Source of the DNA: Lomentospora prolificans
Lineage: Eukaryota; Ascomycota; Sordariomycetes; Microascales; Microascaceae
Direction of reading: 5' to 3'
Assembly (NCBI GenBank): GCA_029532625.1
Contig: JARFXM010000004.1
Location: forward strand, 3,534,001 to 3,598,000
Length of the DNA: 64,000 bases
Shown here: piece by piece, positions 22,829-34,198 of the stretch
How positions within the stretch are numbered: the stretch's first letter is position 1
How the letters are laid out: each line of letters begins with the position of its first letter
Program-made: the position numbers and the translations under genes
The notes under the pieces: generated by a model
Seen by the model: the letters and a program-made list of their open reading frames with translations, nothing else
What the model was told of the DNA's origin: nothing
The model's database searches: none

Positions 22829-23468
22829 GGTATTAACACTGCCAGCAAATGAGGTAGAAAACTTGACGTTCACAGTGGAGAAGCTGAAAGGTTTATGAGG
22901 GTCAAGGGGGCTCGTGGATGAGATGGATCTAAAAGTCTTGTCTTGTCTCACATCAACTGAGGCCAAGTCGATAGAGGGAGTGAGGGTGTCATCAAGGTGC
23001 AGTGTGTATTATTACCTGCAGCTCTCAGCTGCTATTACCAACACAGATGACCATTGATATACGGATAATTATATTCTTCAAGAGAGGAATACACATGGTC
23101 ATCAACATGCGCGTCATCTCTATTTTCGTCCTTTCTCCGAAACCTCTCAGTCCGCTGCTCACTGCGTGTTCCTCCACATGCCAAAGTGGCCCCCACACTT
23201 TGAGCTGGTATGAGCTAATTTGCCTTTGAGAAATTCTTCATACCCCGGTTCGAACCGGGCCGCAGATCTTTAGCCATCCCGCGCGGAGTATTTTCGTCCC
23301 GTAACGGAACCCAACACGGCCAAACCGTTTTGGTCCTGGGCAAGGAGACCTTCAAACACAACCAAAAAGACGGCAACCACGACAGTGCAATATTTGATAT
23401 CTAGTCTACCTCTATTAGTTCTAATTTCAAGCACACCGTCGTTGTTTCCCGCTGAACACTGTTATTTA
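22829..23468. other. methyltransferase promoter and PTR 3' region
   Basis: This 640-bp stretch holds the upstream region of the methyltransferase and the 3' end of the PTR transporter. It contains a perfect 16-bp palindrome at 23244-23259, listed separately. No gene is seen. Confidence 0.5.
23244..23259. promoter_or_regulatory. perfect 16-bp palindrome containing CGG-N6-CCG
   Basis: The sequence CCCGGTTCGAACCGGG equals its own reverse complement. It contains CGG and CCG triplets six bases apart, a spacing used by some Zn2Cys6 binuclear-cluster regulators. It lies 416 bp upstream of the methyltransferase start codon. It also resembles a tRNA T-arm, but no tRNA body surrounds it. Confidence 0.4.
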
Positions 23469-25609
23469 TCAGCTGGAGGTAGCCTTCTCTTCATCGGGTG
23501 AAGACCTGGGAGCTTCCACTGCAGCTTCTTTATGATCCAACTGGTTTAGTTCTGCGTCCATATCATCGTACTTCCGGAATCTCCACCAAAATAATACGGC
23601 CGTCAGCCCCATGGCGCTAGCTAAACAGGCATAGAAGATGACCATGTTCGGGTCTTTGGCAGCTGGGCTGATGGCCATGCCCAGCACACTCGCCAGACAA
23701 GCAGTTAGTTGAGTGAGTGCCTGTACCACAGTCTTCATATCTTTTGGGGCTTTGCCATATGCGTATTCGAACGCCGTGACGAAGCCAAAGATTTCCCCAA
23801 TGGCCAACAGGACGTACACAGGCATTTGTACCCACACGTTCACGTCGTTGGGGATCTTGCCGCCAGCGGACTCGTCACAGGCGAACGGCGTGTCATAGCA
23901 AGGAGCGGAAGAATAGATTAGCTTCTGGACTCCCGCCGCGTAGCCCATTCCGGCGCCGCAGAAGATGAATGCGGCTGTGATGCGCGCAATAGGCCCAAAC
24001 TCTATCTTGCGCTTGGCAAGCACTTCGTAGAGACCCTGGATGATGGGCCCGAAGATAATACACGCCACTCCTGAAAATGCTTGAATCATGTCGTTGGGCA
24101 CGCCGTGTAGATTCATCTGACCTGCCTGTGAAACAAGGTTGTTGTACATCTGGTTGATGCAAAGATAGAATATCAACAACGAAAAGCTGCCACCAGTCAG
24201 AGTTGATAAATAATAACTTGATGCTTCTGCTCAAGGCCTCTCGGCCAACTTACATTACGCGGCAAGCGATCAATCCTCGTTTAATTTCGTCCACAAAATG
24301 ATCAGTCCACGGAACTTCTCTTCCGTGGTGTGTGAGTTGGTATGCTGGTTTTGCATGGTCAAGTTTGAAACCGCTCCGCGCTGCATAGTTCATGGTTTTC
24401 ACTGCTCGTGGGAGAACATTGCCTTCGGGTGCGATTTTAACTATAGCCTGGTCTCAGTACCCACTACGGATGTGTAGAAGTAAGTCCAACCTACTGAGCT
24501 TTCTTGACCAGATAATAAACAGTGCGATAGAAATGCACAGAGATATGGTTGTTAGTAGGTAGGCAACCCAGAAATCGTAGTGAAATTCCAGAAATGTAAC
24601 TGGTATCGACGAAAGTGAAGCGATGTTTGTGAACCTACACCATGTTATGTTATAAGACTACTTACTCTATTGCTTTTCTTGTCGTCGTGTCGCTCTTACC
24701 AGTAGTATGCATTATACATAAGTTGGATAGTTCTAGGGCCATCAACTACAACTCGGCTTCCATCTTTTCGTTGAACCAACTGTGGCTTTTTCTGCACATA
24801 CTGATCACCTAATCAAGAAAAAAAGTTTAGTTAAGGTCGGGCCTGAAGCCGGGGTTGAGACCCTGAGTTAGAAACACACCGAGTAGGGGAAAGAAGGTTG
24901 CCTTGACAGCCCCAACACCGAGGCCGACAAGGATAAAGCAGGTCGCTAAGCCTCCAACTCCAGCACCGTTGTCAAGGGCTGCGGGTATGGACGTTGCTAC
25001 TAGAACCACACAACCGGCAAGATATAACCTTGGTTGTCGTTTATTGTTAGTTCTTGGGTCATATATGTGGTAATAGCCATTGTTCTGATACAGGTGTCTC
25101 ATGTGAAAACACGCTTGTAAGTCAAGCTTGTTGCAACTTACACGAGCCCAATCATCAAAGTCTTGAATCTTCCCAGCCACATATCTGATATAAGGGCGAA
25201 TACCATGGGCGTGATGAAAGAAAAGAGGAAGAAAGCATTGTAGATGTTAACAGCGGTGGACTGCCCTAAACCGAGAGCACCTGGGACGGCGGGGTTATTG
25301 CGAGGATTTTGCATGTAGTTTTCTGAAGGGGATATATCATATGGTCAATAGATCGGTTTCTTCCGCTTGAAATTCAGCTTGTCACTCACGCCATGGCGCT
25401 ATCAACCCAAAATAGGTGAATCGTTCAAATGCTCCCGCAAGAATAACAGCCCAGGCAGCGAAAGGTAGTTTGTCAGCCACATGCGGCAGGCTATCTATCT
25501 CTTCCCGGGTGGCTTCTCTGGTAGCTTGGGGGTCGTCGTTTTCAGACCTTCCGTGCTCCTCTCTCACCGAAGTAGCTCTGGGCCCGGGTTTCATCGTAGC
25601 TTTGCTCAT
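23469..25609 (-). CDS. PTR2: PTR2/POT-family proton-coupled peptide transporter
   Basis: Seven exons: 25390-25609, 25142-25322, 24880-25028, 24700-24808, 24495-24634, 24254-24440 and 23469-24186. All phases close to 567 residues. Family marks: the GAFERFTYFG.IAPW segment (POT ExxERFxYYG motif, with Phe for the second Tyr), ALISDMWLGRFKT after helix 2, LGDQYVQKK.QLV, MYNAYYWFTNIASLSS (PTR signature region), HHGREVPWTDHFVDEIKR, and MPVYVLLAIGEIFGFVTAFEYAYGKAP...MKT late in the protein. Plasma-membrane symporters of this family import di- and tripeptides. Next to an ATP-grasp ligase gene, uptake of a peptide-like product or precursor is a reasonable inference. Confidence 0.9.
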
Positions 25610-26273
25610 GTTTGTGTAGGTCGTGACTGTGCCCGTATATCATGCTCTACACGTATTTCGTAAGAGCAACGACAAATTATGGCAGTGGCGGGTTTGAATT
25701 TGATATATGCTACAATTCGTCACCCTAGATGAGGCCGCTTATGAGAGTTGGTCCGACAAAGAAGTTGATAGCGAATCTCGATGTAAGATTGGAGAGAGCA
25801 TCAAGTAATAGTGCGTGGGCACAAGTCGAAGTGCAGAAATCCCTGCACCCTAATAACGTTAACGGCCGGAACCGTGTGGGCAAAACGGTGACAACTCATC
25901 GATCCTTCACGAGCGGAATGTGCTTCCTCAAATGTAAAACCCCGGTCGCTGATGCGCGCGTATGGGATGGCATTGGCCAATTGAGACTGCAACCTGCAGG
26001 ACGGGAGCTGATCCGACTCTAATGCAGGCCGCAGGTCTACACTGGTTGATCTCCGAACCAGGGGAAGCCAGCAATGATTCTCAGAGAGCCAAGATTTCTT
26101 CATTTAAACTTGCTCAAATCTGCTCGGCAACAAAAGGCTCCTCAACACCGTGGCGAGAGCGTGGTCAAGATTTCACCACCACAGCTGCCCCGTTTTCCAA
26201 TTCAACTCTAAATTACTAGAAACAAGCTTAACCGGACCTGTGCATGTACAAACTATTGGTGGCAATATTCGAG
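25610..26273. other. PTR promoter and cysteine-synthase 3' region
   Basis: About 660 bp upstream of the transporter start codon and downstream of the fusion enzyme. Nothing else is recognised. Confidence 0.45.
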
Positions 26274-28464
26274 CTAACAAGCTCCAGAAACCTGCGCAAC
26301 CCCGTCCCTCATATTTCCGGGGGTCGTTAGATAGGCGGAGAGCGCCGTGTACCCTCCCTCCACGCAGTAGGCTTCCTCGCCCCTTGCGCGTAAGATAGAC
26401 GTGGCCATTCTACCGGAATCCCCATCACTGCACAAGATAATCACCGGGGTGAGGCTTGGCTTCGAGTAGTTATTGTGTGCCGGGGTAGGATCTGTAATAA
26501 TCTCGGGGCTTTCGACCGAGCCTTGTATGTGGTTGGACGTGGAATTGTGCGGCCACATGCAACCCTCGATGGCGTTTTTCAGCTCCCACCATCGTCTCTC
26601 CACGGCCAATGCATCACTGTAGAAATCGAGCTGTGTCTCGGGTAGTGGTATACTGCACGAATTCCTGACGTGAGATGCCGCAAATGCCTCTACTGGTCGA
26701 AGGTCGATGATAGTAGGAAGGGCACGGCTTTTGATGAATCGAAAGGGGCTTTCTGCGAGTGATGACTCGGTACTCGATGAATGAGCTGACGACCAGTTGA
26801 ATTCACCAATCGTCGAGGGCGAGCTGTTGCCGCTGGTCGGCTCGGCGATTAACGGTGTGGGCGAATCAGCTATTACAGAAGACGAGGCGCACTGGCAAGT
26901 GCTCCTATCATGACAAAGGTCGTTTTGGGTGTAGCCGAGCATGTCAACCGCCTGGCCAGGTGATAGAAACCATCTTTCATCATAGGCATTCTGATCGCAG
27001 GATAAGAGATTCTGGGTTGATGGTTGAATGGTTAGCACTCAGAAAAGAGTAATAATGATAATAACCAGCACAAGAATATTATTCACCTCGTTGAAGGTCG
27101 GCGGAAACTCAGCGGGACTCAGTTTCTTGAAATACAAGTCCATATACTGATATGGCAGGTCAGCGCAGATGAAGACACAGTTGATCTCTCCCGTGACGGG
27201 ATCAGCGAGGTCTTTGATATTGCCCTGTGCTTTCATCATGTGTAGGTGAGCCAAAAGCCCACACAGGGCCTCTCCTGACGATGGGCCGGCAATGATCCCG
27301 TAGCGTGACAACTGCATGGACATGCGAAAAGCGTCCGCGGACGCTACGGTCTCAAACACGTCGATGGCGTCTTTCCATGGGAATGGGGAAGTATGAAATC
27401 CTGGGAAATGGCGAGGTCCCGGGGTTGGATCCCCAAAGACATTACAGACACTAGACAGGTCAGTGAGCTTAACTGCGTGGGTATATACGAAATACCGAGC
27501 AAGTGCTGGCTGTCTCACCCAATTGTTTTTAGTCCTGGCTTCTGCTTCTTTAGATAGACACTTGTACCTGTGATACAGCCTTGGAGTAGAGGACGGTTTA
27601 AGTTAGCCAAGCTTCCAATCGCATTCATCACGATGACACGACAGATCCTAGGAAGGAAGAAAGCCTACCTCCAGTACCGACTGTCGTGCAGAGGACGTTT
27701 ATTTCTGGCAATTGCTTCCAAATTTGGGCTCCGGTCCACTGCTCGTGGGATTTCCAGTTCTAATGAGATACGAAATTGTTATTAGTAGATAAATTATATA
27801 TATATAAATCGTCTAAAATGTAAACATCACTTACATGATCGTTGTCGTACTGGCCTAGATAACTGACCCCCGGGTCAGATTTTGCCTTTTCACGGAGCCT
27901 GTTCATGATTCCCTTGGGATCTGAAGGTTCCTGCTGCGCAAGTCCGCCGTAAAGGGCTCTAAAATAATAAAACTTCTTAGGAAGGTATTATTCCTTTGGG
28001 TTTAGAGCAGAATCTTCCCGTACGTTTTGAGTCCGAAGAATTTCAAGAGCTTCAAGGAATCAGGGTGCTTCTTATTTGTGACGTAGGCGTGGACATCGTC
28101 ATGGCCCCAAAGCGCCCTCGCAATAATTCCTAGAGAAATCACCGTTGACCCAGAGCTCGCTTCGACTATCGTATTCTGGCGAGCATTTTGTTCATGTCGG
28201 AGCATACGAAGTGCTGGGGGCGAGATTAGAAGATTAGCACACTGGAATTCACGCACTTAGTATTACACACATACCTGGTAGGGACTTCACGTTATGGGCG
28301 GGCAGGGCTGTGAGCATCTTGGCATAGATTCGGACTCCATCTGCGTGTAATGGGTTGAGAGCACTCGGTAATTCAACCAACGGCAATGGGGGGTGCTGAT
28401 CAGGGTCGAAGTACTGGGCCAAAGCATCAGGTCCCTTGAAGACATTGAGTGGGTTTGTAGCCAT
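26274..28464 (-). CDS. cysteine-synthase-like PLP enzyme fused to a rhodanese domain
   Basis: Seven exons: 28275-28464, 28024-28213, 27835-27958, 27669-27759, 27519-27579, 27087-27450 and 26274-27011; 585 residues. Residues ~1-340 are a fold-type-II PLP enzyme: the likely Schiff-base lysine is K60 (AHNVKSLPAL), EASSGSTVISLG is the substrate loop, TTVGTGGCITG the phosphate-binding loop and GIIAGPSSGEAL the pyridine-contact region. Residues ~400-585 are a rhodanese domain: IIDLRPVEAFAASHV and an active-site loop opening with Cys in ILCSDGDSGRMA. The linker is disordered. CysK-family enzymes do beta-replacement on serine or cysteine derivatives; rhodaneses transfer sulfane sulfur. The pair suggests sulfur or cyanide handling, or an SbnA-like route to diaminopropionate (inference). 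It is divergent from the ATP-grasp gene. Confidence 0.85.
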
Positions 28465-28597
28465 TGCTAAAGAAATTGCAAGCTTTGTATTCTCCTGGGA
28501 GGTTTAGCTTTCCAAGATTCTCTGATATGCTGACTACACGCGAGGGCAACGCTCTACATATGTATTATATCTCATTGAGGTGTATTCCATCCATTGC

Positions 28598-28606
28598 ATC
28601 AGATAA
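28598..28606 (+). promoter_or_regulatory. ATCWGATAA element, candidate iron-regulatory GATA-factor site
   Basis: ATCAGATAA lies 134 bp upstream of the cysteine-synthase fusion start. ATCWGATAA is the known element of the fungal siderophore repressors (SreA, Sre1, Urbs1 type). Roughly one exact match is expected by chance in 64 kb, so location rather than rarity is the argument. A plain GATA nitrogen regulator could also use it. Confidence 0.4.
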
Positions 28607-28907
28607 TAGTAATCCAGGCTGCCACGAGTCCACCTCAATGGGTGTAGATCCTTCATATGCTGTGCCTATAAGCCATACGGCGAAATCCACCAATGCTATC
28701 TCGTGCATGACAGAGGGCATGAAGAATCGACATGAAGGGGTCAGAGGCCGGCATATGACGAATGAGAGGGCTTGGCCTCACGGTGTCCTGAAGAAGGCTC
28801 GCCATCTTAACCCGGGGTTTGTAACCTGCCCCTAGAATACCCTCCCTGCTTTCTTCAGGGACCGCGCAGCTACCAAAATAAACGGCCGTTTTAGACGGAA
28901 TGAATGA

Positions 28908-28929
28908 TGTGTGTGTGTGTGTGTGTGTG
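28908..28929. repeat. (TG)11 microsatellite
   Basis: An uninterrupted TG dinucleotide repeat lies in the shared promoter. Confidence 0.95.
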
Positions 28930-29388
28930 CCTTTAGCCAGTGTGACGGACCGACAAGGACTAAACGCCGCGGGACGATCCGAAGGTGACATTGACGACTA
29001 ATACATGGGCTGGATCTCACAATTCCGCGAATTCCCCTCAAACGTGCTCGTCCAACTGCACATAGCCGCCCTCGGGCAAAATGAAGCGGCTAACAGAAAA
29101 TCACGCTCTTCATAAGTCCTTGGACAGATTGCTTTTATAATACCCAATTTGTTTGGCTATTTAACTTGGCATTACGCGATAATAGGATCTACGTACGTAG
29201 CGTGAATAAGTGTAATCACCAGAGCATGATCTGCTCAGATTATTTGATACCTCGACGATGCTTAGGTATCTGTTAGGTCTATTTCTACTTCAGACGCATT
29301 GACTTACTCCCTCGGCTACACCACCCATTGAATACATACTGTCTGCTTGTACTGAATTAGCCAACCTAACTGAGCGTGCACCTGCTAG

Positions 29389-31308
29389 ATGGCTAACCCG
29401 GTCGAATTCACCGTCGAAGCACGGCAGGCGTCAACGCAAACCGGCACACCTTTTTGGTCACTGGATTTGGTTGTACCAGACCTCGCTGGGCACAATGTAG
29501 TCATCGAGAACTTCCTGGATGATCTGGGTATTCCACCCGACCATATCGCCGCTGGCTTTCTTCGACGCTGTTTAGGAGTCAAGGGACATGGCGAGAGCAG
29601 CACAGGCACGATAATACGTCTGATATTCCCTCTTGAAAACGGATATGTTTGCAGAGCAGATTTCCTCGAGCGACGGATGGAGTGCTGCCCCCTTACTGGA
29701 GAGGTTCAATCGTTTACGACCCCAGGCGAATATGTATCCGCGGTAAAAATGAGCACGCATATCCCACCTGATCAGCTGGGTCAAATCATCCTGAAAGCGA
29801 TAGGCGGCATCCAAGTTTTATCTACAGCATCTCCGGACGCCATAGACCGTGAGTTTGAGGACAGGCTATCATTTCCCTGGCTCGTACTGGAGAAAGTTGA
29901 GGCTCGCCGCATTGCGTGGGTTCAGGGCCGGGAAGATATCGACTGCATCGCGCGCGCTCTAGAGGCAGCGTATGCTCTCGGTATCAAGCTCGTTGTCCTG
30001 GATGACGCAGGCCACTGGCTTGAGGATCCTGACTCGGACTGGGCCTACCTCAGGGAAGATTTCATTCCTGTTGATATCACTCCCGATACAGGCTTGGCGG
30101 AGCGGATCGTGGACGCCGTGCGTTCCCACCCGCGGCCGATTGAGGGAATAGTAACCATTAGCGATGTGAGGCTAGCTGCCGTAGCCAAGGCATGCCAAAT
30201 CCTCCATCTCCCGACCGAAAGCCCAGAGGCATACGAAATTGCCGGAGACAAGGGCCGAACGCGTCTACTGGAAACTGTGGGTGCAGGAGAAAGCTTTGTG
30301 CTACAAAAGGCCGAGGACCTTGGTCCCTATCTCGACAATAGGAGAAAGGATGGGCAAGAACCCCTACGATATCCGATGGTGGTTAAGCCAGTGATTGGTT
30401 GGTGCAGCGACTGCGTGTCCAAAGTCCACAACGAATCCGAGCTGGAGATTGCCGTTCGAAAAGCGTCGGACCGCCATGCGGAATCGGCGAACCCGAGCAC
30501 AGTGGTCGTGGTCGAACCATATGTTGACGGCCCAGAAGTCGATGCTAATTTTGCCCTGTTAGACGGAGAGATCGTCTTTTGTGACATCAACGATGACTTC
30601 CCAAGCCCTGCAGATGTCCCGGGTGCGGATTACACGGCAAATTTCCAGGAGACACAGAATGTGATGCCATCGGCGTTGCCCGAGAAGGAACAGGCCGCCA
30701 TAAAAAAACAGCTTTTGCAGTCCATGCTACGCCAAGGATTTCATTCTGGCCTATTCCACTGCGAGGCTCGGGTTCGGAACTCAACCATGATGTACCGCGA
30801 AATCGACGGTATTATAGATCTGATTCAAAGGCCCGACCCGCCACAAGGAGAGCCGCAGATTTATCTTCATGAAGTAAACGCTCGTCCGGCGGGTTACTTG
30901 GAATCTGTCGCGGTTCTCCTCACGTACGGAGTTGACTATTACGCACTGAGGATGCTGTTGTCGCTTGGGCCACCAGAGTATCCGCGCTTCCGCGCTCTTG
31001 CCCAGCCTTTCCGCCGAGGCCCCCAGTTCCATTTGTCGGTGATGATAATCCAGCAGACGAAAGCAGGCATTATGCAATCAGCGGATGCAGCCAAGGAGTT
31101 TCTCACCAAACATCCCGAAGTTCAGAAAAATGTGGTAGATTATTACTCCAGGAAGAAAGCAGGAGATATTCTGGAAGGGCCAGATGCAAGTGCCCTGTGG
31201 TGGGTGGCGTTCCTCTCTGTGATTTCCAGGGAGTCACGTCGCGATCTGCTTCAGACAGTGGATTTCGTGCAGAGAAACTTTGAGTATGAGATGGAAGAGG
31301 TGAAATAA
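29389..31308 (+). CDS. ATP-grasp amino-acid/peptide ligase (carnosine-synthase-like)
   Basis: Intronless, 639 residues. Residues ~1-230 form an N-terminal domain that I do not recognise. The ATP-grasp module spans ~230-520: LRYPMVVKPVIGWCSDCVSKV (nucleotide-binding Lys and glycine-type loop), VVVVEPYVDGPEVDANFALLDGE, and the metal-binding region FHCEARVRNS with LHEVNARPAGYLESV (Glu and Asn ligands) near residue 494. The ~120-residue C terminus is helical. The layout follows the ATP-grasp_4/carnosine-synthase group, which activates a carboxylate as acyl-phosphate and joins it to an amine, often between two amino acids. It is therefore a candidate NRPS-independent peptide-bond former. It is divergent from the PLP/rhodanese gene; its substrates are unknown. 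Confidence 0.87.
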   Translation: MANPVEFTVEARQASTQTGTPFWSLDLVVPDLAGHNVVIENFLDDLGIPPDHIAAGFLRRCLGVKGHGESSTGTIIRLIFPLENGYVCRADFLERRMECCPLTGEVQSFTTPGEYVSAVKMSTHIPPDQLGQIILKAIGGIQVLSTASPDAIDREFEDRLSFPWLVLEKVEARRIAWVQGREDIDCIARALEAAYALGIKLVVLDDAGHWLEDPDSDWAYLREDFIPVDITPDTGLAERIVDAVRSHPRPIEGIVTISDVRLAAVAKACQILHLPTESPEAYEIAGDKGRTRLLETVGAGESFVLQKAEDLGPYLDNRRKDGQEPLRYPMVVKPVIGWCSDCVSKVHNESELEIAVRKASDRHAESANPSTVVVVEPYVDGPEVDANFALLDGEIVFCDINDDFPSPADVPGADYTANFQETQNVMPSALPEKEQAAIKKQLLQSMLRQGFHSGLFHCEARVRNSTMMYREIDGIIDLIQRPDPPQGEPQIYLHEVNARPAGYLESVAVLLTYGVDYYALRMLLSLGPPEYPRFRALAQPFRRGPQFHLSVMIIQQTKAGIMQSADAAKEFLTKHPEVQKNVVDYYSRKKAGDILEGPDASALWWVAFLSVISRESRRDLLQTVDFVQRNFEYEMEEVK

Positions 31309-32129
31309 CCGAAGTGAATTACACGTTTGGAGATAGATCGCAGCCCGGTCCCGATGGAAAGCAAAAGCTTTAATATTTGGAGACGCTCGGACATTAGATT
31401 TTCTTCAAGTGATCGCCTTCGCCATCTTATTGCCGTCTTCGCCGCGATCGTGCTTCTGTAAGGACTTCTCCAGAGTCTCTCGTCCCACCAGGTTCCGTTT
31501 CTTTTGCAAAACTTGAGACCGCGCCACCGTGTGCCATCATCCATCAGCTGTCTCCTGAACCGCAGCCGTGGTCCTTGTACTCCATGACGATAAGCAGGTG
31601 GAACTTATCTATAGATTTGCTCACATCCCTCCAGAGGCTCTAGCTAGACTCTGGAAATTCCGAGGACCTGGCGGTGGTCGTCATGGGGAAGAGAGGGGCT
31701 CACTGTTCATGAGACAATGGGATTTCTAGACCCCAGAAGCCACACCGGCAATATCACCACCCTCTCCGGCTGGAGGAAAAGAAATTGAAGATCGCTGGGT
31801 TTATGTCCTATCAGGGTCATGACAATAGGGAGTTGACGACTCTTGGTCACCTCGACCATTCGTATTATTAACCTTAGCTAGCAACTTTTCGGGAAATCCA
31901 ACACAAGGGACACGTAGAACCGACTTGTTTGGATATGATCAAAGCGAGCGTAGGTGCATAGTATCAGGATTCTTTTTGGGGGGAGGGCTGAATATCGGAG
32001 CACCAAACTTCTATTCTACATAACTACTTCTAATGTTTCTCATGTAAAAATTACCAAGTATTATCCCAGAGATGTATACATATATAAATGACGTATATCT
32101 ACTCTCCATCGGTATTGACAGTGGCATTT
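31309..32129. other. convergent intergenic region
   Basis: About 820 bp between the stop codons of the ATP-grasp and MFS genes. No gene is seen. Confidence 0.5.
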
Positions 32130-34198
32130 CTAATGCGCCGACTTTTCGCTTTCTCGCTGAGAGATGAAAAATGTCTTCTGTCTCAACCGTGCCCCGTATT
32201 TCCACATGAGAGTAGGCACAAGGATGCCCAATCCCAAGGCAATTCCACCAACTAGGCCGTTGCCTCCTGCAATTCCTAGCGCAGTGTATAAACCTGGAGC
32301 AAACAAAGGAAAGCTGAATCCGGCCATTGTTCGCACAAAGGCCGCCGCACCAGTTGCGCTCGCAGTGTACCTCTCATAGCTGTCGATCGTATATGTCTGG
32401 ACACACTGGAATGATAAGATGAGTCCGGCCGCGAAGATGCCAGCCCCAACATTTGGCACGGCCCAGTGTACCCGGAAATGAGCCCCCAGTCCATATATGA
32501 GGAGGCCAATGGGGGTGATAACGGACGTCGGGTACATGAGCGGGATGCGAAATTCGGGGCAACCTTCGGTATTATAGCGGGATTGTAGTAGTTTGTAGAC
32601 CTAAGATTGCAAGCTATCAGTCTTCAACGTGCATCTCAGGGCCAAGTCTTCCATATGTGGTATTTATGTATAAACCCTTTTCTTACCTTGTCAATTAAAG
32701 GCCCTGAAACCTGTAGACCAATTATAAAGCCAATTCCAAGGGAGATATAGTTGAGGCTGGCAGGACCTGGACTTTGGCCATACTGCTGAGTCCAGACAAG
32801 AGGAAACGATGCCAACCTGTTGCGCAAAGTTAGCACCATAACCCAGCTATTCACTCAGTATACTTACACTAAATACATAAGGCCATATAAATACGCCCTG
32901 TATAGGGCTGTGACTTGTAGAGCAGGCTCGGTGAACAGCATGATAAAGGGCCGTGATAAATTCTTTCCTAGCACTTGTGCAAATGTCTTATCGGGTTGCT
33001 CGTATTCAGTGTGCAATTTGGTGTTTCCCGTCTCTTTGCGCAACCGTTTTGCTTTTTTATATAGAATCGCGGGAGCGTATGTCTCGGAGAGAAAAAAGAA
33101 GCAGAGAATCTGTACTAGCGCATCGGCTATCGAGACGGTCCAGAAGATCCATCTCCAGCTCAAGTATTCGGTAATATATCCAGCGGCTGTAGGCAAAATT
33201 AGTTTCTCGAAAAAATCAGTCAAAGAACCTCCATGGCCACCCGGACTCACCAATGGGTCCGACTGCGGGACCGAGAAACGGCGCCAGGCTGTAGATAGCA
33301 ACCGCCATCCCACGCTCATCGGCACGCCAACAGTCACTCAGAACTCCGCCTCCGAGCTAATAGAACACACGTTTAGGTGAGCTTGACTGGAATGCACTTC
33401 ATGCATTATAGAATCACAACTCACTGCTTGAGGCGCACTCCCGCCAAGACCGCTTAGAAATCGAAAAGCCAGCATTTGCTCTGCAGTTTGAGACCACCCA
33501 CAAACGGTATTAAATAGTAGGAAAACCAAGTTCGCAGATTGGAGCACGACCACTCGACCATACATCTCAGACAAAGGTCCTAAAACAAACGGGCCAACCG
33601 CGTACGCGAGAAGAAAGATGGACATGAGAAGAAAACTTTCAGTGTCTGACTGGATCCCGAAATCTCGGGTCAGTGTGGGTAGCGCTGGGGCCAACATGGT
33701 AGACGAGACTGGTGATATGAAAGTAAAGCATGAGACGAGGAGTGTGGCGGTCCACTTCTTGTGTCTAGCCCAGTTCTTCGGATTTGTAGGGTCGGTTGGT
33801 CCCGACCAAGTTACCTAAGGTTGACGTCAATATCAATGTACGAACGTTCAGAGGGCTCTTTCATGACATATTAATACCAGATTGCGGTCATGGGTATCGT
33901 TGTCCTCGCTCGGCGTTTGGTTTTGAGGACTAGTTGAAGTGACGAGAGATTGACTTTCCTCGTCCATTTCTACACGAGGGCATGGGGCATAACCTCCCTC
34001 GATGTCCTCGTAGGCACAAGCGTTGTCGAGCCATGGGAACTTGTATAGAGATCTTTCATATTCAACAAAGGACGAAAGTTTCGGGCTCCACGGTCGCCAC
34101 AAGGTAGAGTGAGATCTTGATAGACTTAATGTGGGTGCCGTGCCCGGGACGGGCTTGCGGCGGATAGAATATTGAGATCGAGGCTCCTCCATGTCCAT
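32130..34198 (-). CDS. major facilitator superfamily transporter, DHA1-type
   Basis: Six exons: 33878-34198, 33425-33814, 33251-33356, 32868-33186, 32687-32816 and 32130-32600; 578 residues. A hydrophilic ~110-residue cytosolic N terminus is followed by the entry motif VTWSGPTDPTNPKNWARHKKW. Twelve spans come next, with motif A (GPLSEMYGR), RFLSGLGGSAPQALGGGVLSD, the antiporter-type motif C region (LAPFLGPAVGPIAAGYI) and the late ESYERY-like segment TYTIDSYERYTASA. This is the fungal drug:H+ antiporter pattern seen with multidrug and secondary-metabolite exporters. It is divergent from the glycerate-kinase gene and probably serves to export a local product (inference). Confidence 0.9.

Larger units (their letters stand above)
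28465..29388. promoter_or_regulatory. shared divergent promoter, cysteine-synthase/rhodanese and ATP-grasp
   Basis: A 924-bp interval separates the divergent start codons. It includes an exact ATCAGATAA at 28598-28606 and a (TG)11 microsatellite at 28908-28929. No open frame inside it looks like a gene. The arrangement favours co-regulation of the two enzymes. Confidence 0.6.
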
